DNA of 64,000 bases from Photobacterium salinisoli (GTDB lineage Bacteria > Pseudomonadota > Gammaproteobacteria > Enterobacterales > Vibrionaceae): the NCBI RefSeq assembly GCF_003614885.1, contig NZ_QZMS01000011.1:1116001-1180000 (forward strand). Direction: 5' to 3'. The notes below the pieces were generated by a model, which worked only from the letters and a program-made list of their open reading frames with translations, did not search any database and had not been told where the DNA came from. The position numbers were made by a program, and so were the translations under genes. Position 1 is the stretch's first letter; each line of letters opens with the position of its first letter. Below, one piece after another: positions 16,590 to 25,367 of this stretch.

Positions 16590-17876
16590 TTATTCGTTGC
16601 TACCCGCACATTTGCCTGAAACAACATTGAAGCTGCCGCAGGACATGGGTTTTTCCCAGCTGGCGAACAAGTCTTTTGAACCAGGCAGAAAATCTGACCA
16701 GGCGTCGCCGGCCACTTCGTCTTTGGTTTCCCACACAGTCACGAACTGGCCGTCATCCTGGATCTCGCCAATCAGAACCGGCTTGGTGATGTGGTGATTG
16801 GGCATCATGGTGGCATAACCGCCGGTCAGATTCGGGACAGTCACCCCAATGATGGCATCCTGTACTGCATCGGCATCAGTCGTTCCGGCTTTTTCGACAG
16901 CTTTCACCCACATGTTGAAGCCCAGATAAGAGGCTTCCATCGGGTCATTGGTGACGCGCTTATCATCTTTGATGAACTTGTGCCATTTTTCGACAAAATC
17001 GTTGTTCTGGTCTGTGTCGACACTCATGAAGTAGTTCCAGGCAGCGAGGTGGCCAACCAAGGACGAGGTATCCATACCTGACAACTCTTCTTCACCAACG
17101 GAGAAGGCAACAACCGGAATATCAGCCGCTTTGACGCCCTGAGCGGCGAGCTCTTTATAGAAGGGCACGTTGGCATCCCCATTGATGGTGGAGACAACGG
17201 CCGTTTTCTTACCGGTCGCGCCAAATTTCTTGATATCAGAGACGATGGATTGCCAGTCTGAATAACCGAACGGCGTGTAGTTGATCATGATGTCGCTGTC
17301 GGCGACGCCTTTATCTTTCAGGTAAGCCGCCAGTATCTTATTCGTGGTGCGCGGATAGACATAGTCTGTCCCGGCAAGCACCCAGCGTTTTACGCCCATT
17401 TCATTCATCAGATAATCGACGGCCGGGATAGCTTGCTGGTTGGGTGCTGCACCTGTGTAGAATACGTTCTTGGACGATTCTTCTCCCTCATACTGCACCG
17501 GATAGAAGAGCAGGCTGTCGAGTTCTTCAAAAACGGGCAGCACAGATTTACGTGAAACAGAAGTCCAGCAGCCGAACACGACATCTACCTTGTCTTTCTC
17601 GATCAACTCGCGCGCTTTCTCGGCAAAAAGCGGCCAGTTAGAAGCCGGATCGACCACAACCGGCTCCAGTTTTTTCCCCAGAACGCCGCCTTTTTTATTT
17701 TGCTCGTCGATTAGCATCAGTACAGTGTCTTTGAGAGTGGTTTCACTGATCGCCATGGTGCCGGAGAGAGAATGAAGGATGCCGACTTTAATTGTGTCAT
17801 CGGCTAATGCATTGAAAGATAAAGCCATTGAGGCGGCGAGGGCTGCCCATTTCAGTGTCACTGCTTTTTTATCCAT
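16590..17876 (-). CDS. urtA: urea ABC transporter substrate-binding protein UrtA
   Basis: A 428-residue periplasmic binding protein of the Peripla_BP_6 class. The signal peptide ends near ALADDTIKVGILHS. UrtA-typical blocks include GILHSLSGTMAISETTLKD, FGCWTSVSRKSVLPVFEEL, LLFYPVQYEGEESSKNVFYT and GAAPNQQAIPAVDYL. It captures urea or short amides for the UrtBC channel. The ATG at 17874-17876 has AAGGAGC at ideal spacing. As the first gene of the operon it is followed by a stem-loop before urtB. Confidence 0.95.
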   Translation of the reverse strand: MDKKAVTLKWAALAASMALSFNALADDTIKVGILHSLSGTMAISETTLKDTVLMLIDEQNKKGGVLGKKLEPVVVDPASNWPLFAEKARELIEKDKVDVVFGCWTSVSRKSVLPVFEELDSLLFYPVQYEGEESSKNVFYTGAAPNQQAIPAVDYLMNEMGVKRWVLAGTDYVYPRTTNKILAAYLKDKGVADSDIMINYTPFGYSDWQSIVSDIKKFGATGKKTAVVSTINGDANVPFYKELAAQGVKAADIPVVAFSVGEEELSGMDTSSLVGHLAAWNYFMSVDTDQNNDFVEKWHKFIKDDKRVTNDPMEASYLGFNMWVKAVEKAGTTDADAVQDAIIGVTVPNLTGGYATMMPNHHITKPVLIGEIQDDGQFVTVWETKDEVAGDAWSDFLPGSKDLFASWEKPMSCGSFNVVSGKCAGSNE

Positions 17877-18277
17877 TATGTTTGCTCCTTTTTAGTGTTG
17901 TCACAGACAGAAGCAAGGGGCAGGCCAGAAACACGTCTTCCGATAAAAATTAAAAGAGTAAATGAAAAACAATCAGTTACTCTGATTGAAATGCAGGTGT
18001 GCAGGGAAAGTAATACAGGGCTGTCTGTTAATGGTGCAGGTTGCTCGATCGATGCACAATATTGAATCAGGAGTCAGGAGTTATAGTTCATGGTCGATTG
18101 ATCCTGCACCAGTGGCATGAAAGGCACTGACAGTGACCTTAATCAATTGTCAGCTGAAGGTCATACTTGGTCGCTTATATTGGTTTTGGTCTTTTTTTCT
18201 GGGAGCGAAGTGGCAAGCTTACGATCTGTGCTGGCGGTATACTGCTTGAGAATAAACAAAATAACAGTGAGATAGCT
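17877..18277. promoter_or_regulatory. divergent control region of urtA and a small membrane-protein gene
   Basis: About 400 bp without a gene. TGGTGCAGG (18032-18040) and CCTGCACCA (18103-18111) form a perfect 9-bp inverted repeat 62 bp apart. TGGTGCA is the half-site of nitrogen regulator NtrC, which would suit urea uptake. However, I find no sigma-54 core promoter with correct spacing upstream of urtA, so the NtrC link is a suggestion only. Confidence 0.4.
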
Positions 18278-18469
18278 ATGTTGAAATACATTGTCATTGC
18301 CCTGGTGGGTCTGGGGATTTATATCGGTGTGACCTATAAAGATCAGATTGAAGATGCGATGAATGCACGCCCGATGGAGGAAGCGCAGGATATGCTTGAG
18401 GATGTGGGCGATCAGGCCGAAGAGGCCAAAGATGCTCTTAACAAGCAACTGGAGACATTACAAAACTGA
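18278..18469 (+). CDS. small membrane-anchored protein with acidic helical tail
   Basis: A 63-residue protein. The N-terminal hydrophobic helix (YIVIALVGLGIYIGVTY) is followed by an acidic, heptad-like segment rich in Glu, Asp and Ala (EEAQDMLEDVGDQAEEAKDA), which should be a coiled coil or amphipathic helix. The frame is open from 18167, but the ATG at 18278 starts the membrane helix cleanly. The function is unknown. A strong bidirectional terminator follows. Confidence 0.75.
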   Translation: MLKYIVIALVGLGIYIGVTYKDQIEDAMNARPMEEAQDMLEDVGDQAEEAKDALNKQLETLQN

Positions 18470-18502
18470 TTTGTATCGTATGGCTGTTTAAGTCTTTCAT
18501 AT

Positions 18503-18535
18503 AAAAATGGCGACCGTTAAGGTCGCCATTTTTAT
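18503..18535. terminator. bidirectional rho-independent terminator
   Basis: AAAATGGCGACC and GGTCGCCATTTT form a 12-bp perfect stem around GTTAA with T tracts on both sides. It ends both the small membrane-protein gene and the convergent sstT. Confidence 0.93.
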
Positions 18536-18567
18536 TAGATGCTCAGAAAAAGCGTTTAGCGTTATGC

Positions 18568-19809
18568 TCAGGCTTTAACTGGATTAGCAGCGGCTTCTTG
18601 CGCTTCCGCAGCACGACATGCAGCCGCAGTGAAGATAACGTCAGTTGAACTGTTCAGAGCCGTTTCAGCAGAATCCTGAATTACACCGATGATGAAACCG
18701 ATAGCAACAACCTGCATCGCGACTTCGTTGGATACACCGAACAGGCTGCAAGCCAGAGGGATAAGCAGCAGAGAGCCACCGGCAACACCGGATGCACCAC
18801 ATGCAGACACAGCAGCCACGACGCTCAACAGCAGGGCAGTACCCAGATCAACCTGAATACCCAGAGTATGCACAGCAGCCAGAGTCAGCACAGTGATAGT
18901 AATCGCTGCGCCTGCCATGTTGATGGTAGCGCCCAGAGGAATCGATACTGAGTAAGTATCTTCGTGCAGATCCAGATCTTTACACAGTTGCATGTTCACC
19001 GGGATGTTTGCCGCTGAACTACGGGTAAAGAAGGCAGTGATACCACTTTCACGGATACACTTCAGAACCAGAGGGAATGGGTTCTGCTTCGTTTTGTAGT
19101 ACACGATAGCCGGGTTAACCACAAAGGCAATAATTGCCATTGAACCAAGCAGTACGGCCAGCAGGTGCGCGTAGCTGGTCAATGCAGAGAAGCCTGTTTC
19201 AGCGAAGGTTTGTGATACTAAACCGAAGATACCGATAGGTGCCAGACGAATAACAAAACGAACGATCAGTGTGACGCCGTTAGACATATCGTGGAACACT
19301 TGTTTGGTTGCATCTGATGCAGAATGCAGAGCAAAGCCCAGACCCACAGCCCATGCCAGGATACCAATGTAGTTTCCGGTCAGCAGCGCGTTGATTGGGT
19401 TATCAACAACTTTGAACAGCAGCGTATTCAGTACTTCTGCAATACCTTCAGGAGCGGCCTGATTTGCAGTACCTGCGTCCAGAGTCAAAGTAGTCGGGAA
19501 AAGGAAACTCATGGTAACGGCAGTTAAGGCGGCCATCAGCGTACCGAACAGGTACAGCATAATGACTGGCTTCATGTTGGTATGCGCGCCTTTTTTCTGA
19601 TTTGCAATCGAAGATGCAACCAGAATGAACACCAGCACAGGAGCTACAGCTTTCAGAGCACTGACGAACAGGCTGCCCAGGAAACCGACTTTCAGTGCGG
19701 CATCAGTTGAGACAGCGGCTAGGACGATACCTGCCACGATACCAATGAGGATCTGGATAACCAGACTGCCATTGGCAATTTTAGCTAGGAATGGTTGTGG
19801 TTGACTCAT
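18568..19809 (-). CDS. sstT: serine/threonine:Na+ symporter
   Basis: A 413-residue inner-membrane transporter of the dicarboxylate/amino acid:cation symporter (SDF) family; SstT imports L-serine and L-threonine with Na+. Diagnostic blocks are [40 protein letters not shown], the hairpin-1 serine-rich motif [13 protein letters not shown] and [10 protein letters not shown]. The C-terminal part [20 protein letters not shown] is also SstT-like. The ATG is preceded by AGGATG. Codon choice is strongly biased (many GCA, CTG and GTA codons), suggesting high expression. Confidence 0.96.
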   Translation of the reverse strand: MSQPQPFLAKIANGSLVIQILIGIVAGIVLAAVSTDAALKVGFLGSLFVSALKAVAPVLVFILVASSIANQKKGAHTNMKPVIMLYLFGTLMAALTAVTMSFLFPTTLTLDAGTANQAAPEGIAEVLNTLLFKVVDNPINALLTGNYIGILAWAVGLGFALHSASDATKQVFHDMSNGVTLIVRFVIRLAPIGIFGLVSQTFAETGFSALTSYAHLLAVLLGSMAIIAFVVNPAIVYYKTKQNPFPLVLKCIRESGITAFFTRSSAANIPVNMQLCKDLDLHEDTYSVSIPLGATINMAGAAITITVLTLAAVHTLGIQVDLGTALLLSVVAAVSACGASGVAGGSLLLIPLACSLFGVSNEVAMQVVAIGFIIGVIQDSAETALNSSTDVIFTAAACRAAEAQEAAANPVKA

Positions 19810-20187
19810 ACTACATCCTGAATGTTTTGAGTTGGTGTGGAAGCGTTTTATGTTGTTTGCGGGAGGTTTTTTAACAGGATAATCGAAGGATTTCCACTAC
19901 TCTTTTTAGAAACTTTTAGGTTACACATTTTTAACGTTACTGAACGCTGATATTTGTGAGCGGTTTATCACTAAGATTTATCTGCAGATGGCTCAATAGC
20001 CCTGCTTTTATTTCGTTAAGATCGGTATTGCCCGAGCCTTGCACTTGGCTACGAATGCTGAGCCAATAAAAATCCCGCCCGGAGGCAGGATTAACTATCA
20101 CGCTATTTTTCGGTTGCGGCTCATACACCAGTGCCGAAATGGGTAAAACATCTGCACTGAATGCTGATATCTTAACGGGTCAGCCGA
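19810..20187. other. intergenic region between sstT 5' end and batD 3' end
   Basis: It contains the batD terminator at 20064-20094 and the sstT promoter region. A 63-codon minus-strand frame (19937-20128, GTG start) lacks a ribosome binding site and runs through the terminator stem, so I do not call it. Confidence 0.5.
20064..20094 (-). terminator. rho-independent terminator of the MoxR/Bat operon
   Basis: On the minus strand AATCCTGCC and GGCGGGATT form a 9-bp stem with loop TCCG, followed by TTTATT. It lies about 95 bp downstream of the batD stop codon. Confidence 0.8.
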
Positions 20188-21906
20188 TCATTTTCGGTCT
20201 GCTGCCGGTATCTCCGGCACCAGAGGTTCCAATCTGTTATCCGTCCGCGGCTTTTGGGGTTTTTCTTTTTGGCGTTGCAGCAGAGCCAGCAGGTGGCTCT
20301 TGTCCCACGCTTGAGGGGACTGACTGTAATATGCCGCCATCATGGCACTGATCGCCTGATCCAGTTGTTGTCGGTGTTCCGCCGTCAGGTGCGATTTATC
20401 CCAGGCATTGTAGCAGGCTTGTACCTGCATGGGCTGGCATGCTTTTACCGCAGCTATCAGCTTGTCCGTTACGCTGCTGCTGGCACTGGCTGAACTGACA
20501 GATTCTGGGGACTGCGGAAGTTGTTGTCGGCTCCGCAGCCACATCAGCAGAGTAACAAGCCAGAGAAGCGTGACGACCAGTGTTAGCCAGGGCCACCAGG
20601 CAGAGACGCCCTGCAACTGCTGATTAACGGCAGCAGGATTATCAATGTTATTTGGCGGATTACTTAACTCGGGCTGTGAGGCCCCGTCACTGGGCTCATA
20701 CGTTGGAGGTGTGGTGGCTGGAATACCGGCTGTGGTATCTGGCTGAACCTGTAGCACTTTACCTTCAACCTGACTGATCACTTTTTCCCCTTTATCGGTA
20801 TTCCACCAGTTCACTTTCAAAGAAGGCAGGGTAATCGTTCCGCTCTGGCGGGGTATGATGACCTGTTTCAGCGTCATGACACTGTAATCATTCTCTTGTT
20901 TGTAAACAGGCTTTTCGCTGTATACCCGGACCGAATCAGGGTAGGTCAGGGATAAATCCGGCAGATTGCTTTGTGGGGTGCCTTTCATTTTGAGTGTCAG
21001 CGTGCGTGAAACCGGCTCACCCACTTTAATGTGCGGCTCGTCTTTGTTCCATGTCTGCTCCAATTGAAGATCCGCGGTTGGCAGCCACAGCCCTTTGTAG
21101 TCATCGGGTTCAGCAAGAACAGTCAACGGCATCGGTTCAGCCTGAATATTGACGGGGATCCGCATGCCAAAACGCCGGCTACTGTCACTTTTGAAGGCCG
21201 TGCCAGTGAGTTTGGCTCCCTGAAGGGTGATATTCCCCGGCTTGGTGGCTGTGACTCGGTACTTGCGGTTAATAATGGTATAGCGTCTGCCATTCAGTAC
21301 GGTATCCGCCTGATGATCATCACCCACCTGAACCACCTCCAGTCCTTCACCCTGAGGAGCGAGTAAACTGGCTTTTTCCATGTGTTCTCCGAGTTTGATT
21401 TGTACCATGTAGATTTGGCTTTCACCGACATACAGGCGGTTTTTGTCCATACGTCCGCTGACCTCAATGGCAAGATCGGTCGTGGAAGCGGCAGCATCTG
21501 GATGGTCACTGACCTCAATCCGGATAGGATCTGATGTGGAAGCACCAATACGGAAGGCCGGAATGGTGAAGTCACCTTTCGCTTTGGCGGCGAGCGACAC
21601 TTGCCACTGGGTTTGCCTCGACACTGAACCGTTAATAAAACGGTTCATGGAGCGGGTGCTGGTCGTGCCGACAATGAAGTCATTTTTGAGTGGCGATAAG
21701 TCAAGGGCACTGGCGCTGACGTTATCATCTATGCTGACTGTCAGCTCAAAAATCTCATTTACCCCAACTTGGTTGGATGACACCGTGGCCACAACCTGAG
21801 CAGCATAAGCCGAGTAAGAGAGCAGGCTGCCAATCAGCAGCACGGCACTTAACCAGAGCTTTGTCCGGCAAAACGCGGAAAGAAAAGTAACATACTTAGA
21901 ATGCAT
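20188..21906 (-). CDS. BatD-like protein (oxygen-tolerance/aerotolerance family)
   Basis: A 572-residue membrane-anchored protein. The signal peptide ends at AYAAQVVA, and beta-rich immunoglobulin-like repeats follow (VGVNEIFELTVSIDDN, EVSGRMDKNRLYVGESQIYM, PHIKVGEPVSRTLTLKMKGT). A transmembrane helix lies near residue 430 (WWPWLTLVVTLLWLVTLLMW), then a cytoplasmic helical tail. This layout is that of BatD, which works with MoxR and the VWA proteins BatA/B in the envelope. The frame is open to 22038; the ATG at 21904-21906 with AAGGAC and the signal peptide is preferred. It is the last gene of a six-gene operon. Confidence 0.87.
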   Translation of the reverse strand: MHSKYVTFLSAFCRTKLWLSAVLLIGSLLSYSAYAAQVVATVSSNQVGVNEIFELTVSIDDNVSASALDLSPLKNDFIVGTTSTRSMNRFINGSVSRQTQWQVSLAAKAKGDFTIPAFRIGASTSDPIRIEVSDHPDAAASTTDLAIEVSGRMDKNRLYVGESQIYMVQIKLGEHMEKASLLAPQGEGLEVVQVGDDHQADTVLNGRRYTIINRKYRVTATKPGNITLQGAKLTGTAFKSDSSRRFGMRIPVNIQAEPMPLTVLAEPDDYKGLWLPTADLQLEQTWNKDEPHIKVGEPVSRTLTLKMKGTPQSNLPDLSLTYPDSVRVYSEKPVYKQENDYSVMTLKQVIIPRQSGTITLPSLKVNWWNTDKGEKVISQVEGKVLQVQPDTTAGIPATTPPTYEPSDGASQPELSNPPNNIDNPAAVNQQLQGVSAWWPWLTLVVTLLWLVTLLMWLRSRQQLPQSPESVSSASASSSVTDKLIAAVKACQPMQVQACYNAWDKSHLTAEHRQQLDQAISAMMAAYYSQSPQAWDKSHLLALLQRQKEKPQKPRTDNRLEPLVPEIPAADRK

Positions 21907-21937
21907 TGTGAGTCCTTGCTTCTGTGACTGTCTGTGG

Positions 21938-23890
21938 CTACCAACGATTTTCAGGTGCGTCCGGAGCTGGCTTTTCTCTTGCCTGGAGAATGATCTGAGC
22001 CCTGAGCAGTTCGCGGGTGCTGTCTGGTATCTGCTCAAGCTTTTTTAATGTCGGATGACTTGCACTCAGGCCATTGGTCTCATCGCCACTGTCCTCATTA
22101 TCACCGGCTATTAGCTGATCGCTTTTATCAGCGTTTGGCTGGGCTTGTTCGTCAGTAGGCGCCATAGGTGCCTGTCCTTCACTGTCAGGGGAAATGGCCG
22201 GGCTTGGGTCTGAAGCGGCTTGGGCTGGATCGCCAGCGCGTGGTGATTGCTGACTCTCAGCCGAAGGACGGGATGGCTCAGCGGCACCTTCATTATTATG
22301 GTCCGACGCAGGCTGGCTTTGTTCATCTTGCCGTGACTGACCTTCTTGCTGTGCGCCGCCAGCAGATGCAGAGGCTGTCTGGTCAGACTGGCCTGTTTGA
22401 CTGTTTTGCTGGCTCGATTGCTGTTGTCCTGAATCCGATCCTTCACTGTTATCACGGGATGAGTTGCCAGCTTGTTGCCCGGAAGGCGAGGCTTGGCCTT
22501 GCTGACCTTGCTGACCTTGCTGACCTTGCTGACCTTGCTGACCTTGCTGGTTAGCTTGTTGCTGCCTGAGCTGCTGCTCGACGATGTCCAGATTGGTTTT
22601 TGCATCTGTGTTATCCGGATCTGCACTCAGCAAGTCCTGATAGATATCGCGGGCCTTGTCCAGCTGGCCGGCTTGTGCGTACGCATTGGCCAGGTTATAG
22701 CGAGAGGCTGGGTCAGTTAAACCCGAAAGGGATTCGATTGCTCCTTCGTAATCGCCTGCCTGATACTTGGCCGCTCCCTGCCAGGCGGGTGACTGGAACA
22801 GATCCGCCGCTGCTTGGTATTCCTGTTGCTGATAGTGTTGATAAGCGTCCTGATCCTGATTGAGCCAGGGTGACGCGATGCTTTTCTCAACCGGCAGGAA
22901 AAGGAGCAGTAAACAGGAAAATGCGACGCCTTTGCGGCAGGCGGGCAGAAAGAGCAGGACCAGAGGGATTAACAGCCAGAACCCGGCATTGAGTTTATCC
23001 TCAATGGTTTTATCCTGCGCTTGTTCTGACTGCACGGTCAGATGGCTCGTCGCCTTTATAATACCTCGGATATCCTGATCATTACCCCGCCATCTGACCA
23101 TCACGCCACCATGGTTTGCTGCCAGTGTTTCAAGCCTTCGGGGATGCATCTTGCTCACGACAGTGTTGCCCTGGTTGTCTTGTAACAGCCGGCCGTCCGG
23201 CATAGTCACCGGGGCACCTTGCGGGGTAGCGACTGCCAGAATCGACAAGCGGTACTGATTGTCTTCAAGTAACTGGTCCGTTTGCATTGTCTCCTTCTCA
23301 CTGAGCCCGTCAGTGATCAGAATCAGATCTCCCTGTGGTCGACCGGCCTGCTTAAGCAGATCAATGGCGGCTTTAACACCTGCAGCAGCGTTACTGCCCT
23401 GAATAGGAAAAATAGCAGGCGATAATCCAGGGATCAGGTTACTCAATGTTGCACTGTCAGCAGTCAGTGGGCTGATAATGTAACCATCTCCGGCATAGGC
23501 TATCAGACCAGTGCTGCCTTCCTGCCAGTGGGGAAGAAGATCCATGGCTTTGTAGCGGGACTGGGTAAGACGATTAGGAGGCAGATCAGTCGCGTACATG
23601 GAGTTAGACATATCCATGATAATCACTCTGGCTCCGCTCAGGTTAGAGGCGGGTAACAATTGCTTCTGCCAACTGGGCCCAGCCATTGCAACCACAGCCA
23701 AAATCCATCCAACGCTAAGGAGCAAAAGCACTAGCACGCGGCTCCGCTGGGAGGAGTGTTTATTGTCGGGCTGAAGGTGCGCGGCAATCAGCCCGGACTG
23801 TGCACGGCGTTGAGCCAGCCAGAACAAGAGGGCAGCTAACGGAATCAATGCCAGTAACCAATAAGGATGCAAGAAAGTAAAATCAGCCAT
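21938..23890 (-). CDS. BatB/BatC-like fusion: VWA domain plus TPR and Gln-rich tail
   Basis: A 650-residue inner-membrane protein. Two N-terminal helices flank a linker, and a von Willebrand A domain follows with a MIDAS motif (IIMDMSNSMYATD). A second helix pair near residue 310 leads to TPR units (QAAADLFQSP, AKYQAGDYEGAIESL, SRYNLANAYAQAGQLDKARD). The C-terminal quarter is Gln/Ser-rich with a GQQ tandem repeat, then a conserved end. The ATG at 23888-23890, after GGAGGC, overlaps the batA end by 8 bp. In Bacteroides the BatB and BatC parts are separate proteins; here they are joined, as is common in gammaproteobacteria. The exact role is unknown; the family is linked to stress tolerance with MoxR. 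Confidence 0.88.
   Translation of the reverse strand: MADFTFLHPYWLLALIPLAALLFWLAQRRAQSGLIAAHLQPDNKHSSQRSRVLVLLLLSVGWILAVVAMAGPSWQKQLLPASNLSGARVIIMDMSNSMYATDLPPNRLTQSRYKAMDLLPHWQEGSTGLIAYAGDGYIISPLTADSATLSNLIPGLSPAIFPIQGSNAAAGVKAAIDLLKQAGRPQGDLILITDGLSEKETMQTDQLLEDNQYRLSILAVATPQGAPVTMPDGRLLQDNQGNTVVSKMHPRRLETLAANHGGVMVRWRGNDQDIRGIIKATSHLTVQSEQAQDKTIEDKLNAGFWLLIPLVLLFLPACRKGVAFSCLLLLFLPVEKSIASPWLNQDQDAYQHYQQQEYQAAADLFQSPAWQGAAKYQAGDYEGAIESLSGLTDPASRYNLANAYAQAGQLDKARDIYQDLLSADPDNTDAKTNLDIVEQQLRQQQANQQGQQGQQGQQGQQGQQGQASPSGQQAGNSSRDNSEGSDSGQQQSSQQNSQTGQSDQTASASAGGAQQEGQSRQDEQSQPASDHNNEGAAEPSRPSAESQQSPRAGDPAQAASDPSPAISPDSEGQAPMAPTDEQAQPNADKSDQLIAGDNEDSGDETNGLSASHPTLKKLEQIPDSTRELLRAQIILQAREKPAPDAPENRW
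22499..22550. repeat. 9-bp tandem repeat inside the batB/C-like gene
   Basis: TTGCTGACC is repeated five times perfectly plus a partial sixth copy. It encodes a GQQ tripeptide series on the minus strand. The unit is a multiple of three, so slippage would change protein length without breaking the frame. Confidence 0.93.
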
Positions 23891-24845
23891 TTCGCCTCCA
23901 ACTGATTGCCAGCAGGACACTGAAGAGCAACGCGCCTGCCAGCGGGAAGCGAAACAACTCTTCTCTTGGCCGCCAGGTTTGCTGAGCGGTTGATACAGGT
24001 TCCAGATCATTGATTGACTGGTAAATGCTGGCTAATTCCTGAGGATTCCTTGCCCTGAAATATTGACCGTCAGTGAGTGCGGCGATTTGGGTCAGCGCAT
24101 GTTCGTCTAAATCTTGAGAGGGGTTAACCATGCGATCACCAAAAAAGCTGCGCTGCACCATTTCCTCGGCACCTATACCGACTGTGTATATCCTGACCTT
24201 GTTTTCAGCGGCCAGCTTTGCCGCCTCCATCGGATTGATAACACCGGAAGTATTTGCACCGTCACTGAGCAGAACAATCACGCGTTGTTCGGCGTCACTG
24301 TTGATAAAGCTTTTCGCCGCGATGCCCAGTCCTTCACCAATGGCGGTGCTTTGCCCAATCAGTCCGAGTACAGTTCTGGCTAATTGCTGCTTTACCGTGT
24401 TCAGATCGAAGGTCAACGGCGTTTGCAAGTAGGCATGATTGGCGAACAGAACCAAACCCAGCCTGTCGCCCTGGCGTTTGCTGATGAAGTCGGTGACCAC
24501 CTGTTTTACTGCAGTAAGGCGATCGATAGCGTTACCCTGCTCATCAACCATATCTTCAATTGACATTGAACCGGATAAATCGACAGCCAGTAGCATGTCT
24601 CTGTGTTCAGGCTGTATCTGAACGGGATCGCCAAACCAGACAGGCCTGGCGAGTGCAACTAACAAGCTTACCCAGCACAGAACGGCCAGAGCGCTTTGCC
24701 AGCGCCGAACCGGTTTCTTGACCAGATTCTCCGGTAACACCGGCAATGTAATGGCGGCCGCGGGCTGAACCGGTCTGGTAAAGCGGTAGATAAACCAAGG
24801 AAGCGGAAGCAATACGAGCGCCCACCACCATACAAATTCAAACAT
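23883..24845 (-). CDS. BatA-like von Willebrand A domain protein
   Basis: A 320-residue inner-membrane protein. Two N-terminal hydrophobic segments (WWALVLLPLPWFIYRF; LAVLCWVSLLVALARPVWF) come before a VWA domain with a complete MIDAS motif (LAVDLSGSMSIEDM; T in PLTF; D in LLSDGANTSG). A C-terminal anchor helix follows (FPLAGALLFSVLLAISW). It overlaps the DUF4381 gene upstream and the batB/C gene downstream by 8 bp each, so the operon is tightly coupled. It probably recruits partners through the metal site, with the MoxR ATPase as chaperone; this is inferred from the family. Confidence 0.9.
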   Translation of the reverse strand: MFEFVWWWALVLLPLPWFIYRFTRPVQPAAAITLPVLPENLVKKPVRRWQSALAVLCWVSLLVALARPVWFGDPVQIQPEHRDMLLAVDLSGSMSIEDMVDEQGNAIDRLTAVKQVVTDFISKRQGDRLGLVLFANHAYLQTPLTFDLNTVKQQLARTVLGLIGQSTAIGEGLGIAAKSFINSDAEQRVIVLLSDGANTSGVINPMEAAKLAAENKVRIYTVGIGAEEMVQRSFFGDRMVNPSQDLDEHALTQIAALTDGQYFRARNPQELASIYQSINDLEPVSTAQQTWRPREELFRFPLAGALLFSVLLAISWRRNG

Positions 24846-25362
24846 GCCTGTCCCCTTTTGCTGTGCCCTCTTTTATCACTGGGATATGTTGAGGGAAACG
24901 GGGAGGAAGGGCATGCCTTAACCAGATCTCAGCCTGATGCCGGCAGGCATTACGAATGCCATCCTCAGTTTCTGAGGCGTACAGAGCCTGTGTCCATGCA
25001 TCATTCAGCGACACAAACCCCCGGTGTTGTTCAGTTAACTGATGGTCTAAAAATGCCATCCAGTGATGGCCACTGAGTCCCGCGACCTGCTCACGTGGAA
25101 AGTAGGTGAGCGCAGCCTGCCGAAGTAAAGTGTTGATTTCTGACACCGAGTGGGTGTGTTTAAGTTGTTGTAATGCCTGTTTTTTGCCTGCTTTTATCCC
25201 GTGTACGGCCTTGAGATGATTGACGACCAAATACAGTAGGGCAAGCAGGATAATAATAAGTAAAGCACTGGCCCACCATCCCCAGGCCAGGGGCCAGGGA
25301 TCCGGCATAGCGGGCAAATGGAGTTCGGCCAGCTGTAAGGGATGTGTATGTGTTTGTGCCAT
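24838..25362 (-). CDS. DUF4381 domain-containing protein
   Basis: A 174-residue protein. After a Leu/Pro-rich start (LHLPAMPDPWPLAWGWW), one transmembrane helix (ALLIIILLALLYLVVNHL) is followed by a cytoplasmic helical domain with RQAALTYFPREQVAGLSG and WMAFLDHQL. This pattern is DUF4381, consistently encoded between DUF58 and VWA genes in MoxR operons. It is presumed to be a structural partner of the complex. The gene has 5 bp between it and the DUF58 gene. Confidence 0.88.
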   Translation of the reverse strand: MAQTHTHPLQLAELHLPAMPDPWPLAWGWWASALLIIILLALLYLVVNHLKAVHGIKAGKKQALQQLKHTHSVSEINTLLRQAALTYFPREQVAGLSGHHWMAFLDHQLTEQHRGFVSLNDAWTQALYASETEDGIRNACRHQAEIWLRHALPPRFPQHIPVIKEGTAKGDRHV

Positions 25363-25367
25363 AAAAA

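Noticed and set aside
19937-20128. A 63-codon minus-strand frame with GTG start between sstT and batD.
   Set aside because: No ribosome binding site, and it reads through the batD terminator stem.
22168-22554. A plus-strand frame with a repeated Asp-Leu-Ala pattern.
   Set aside because: It is the complement of the 9-bp repeat in the batB/C gene.
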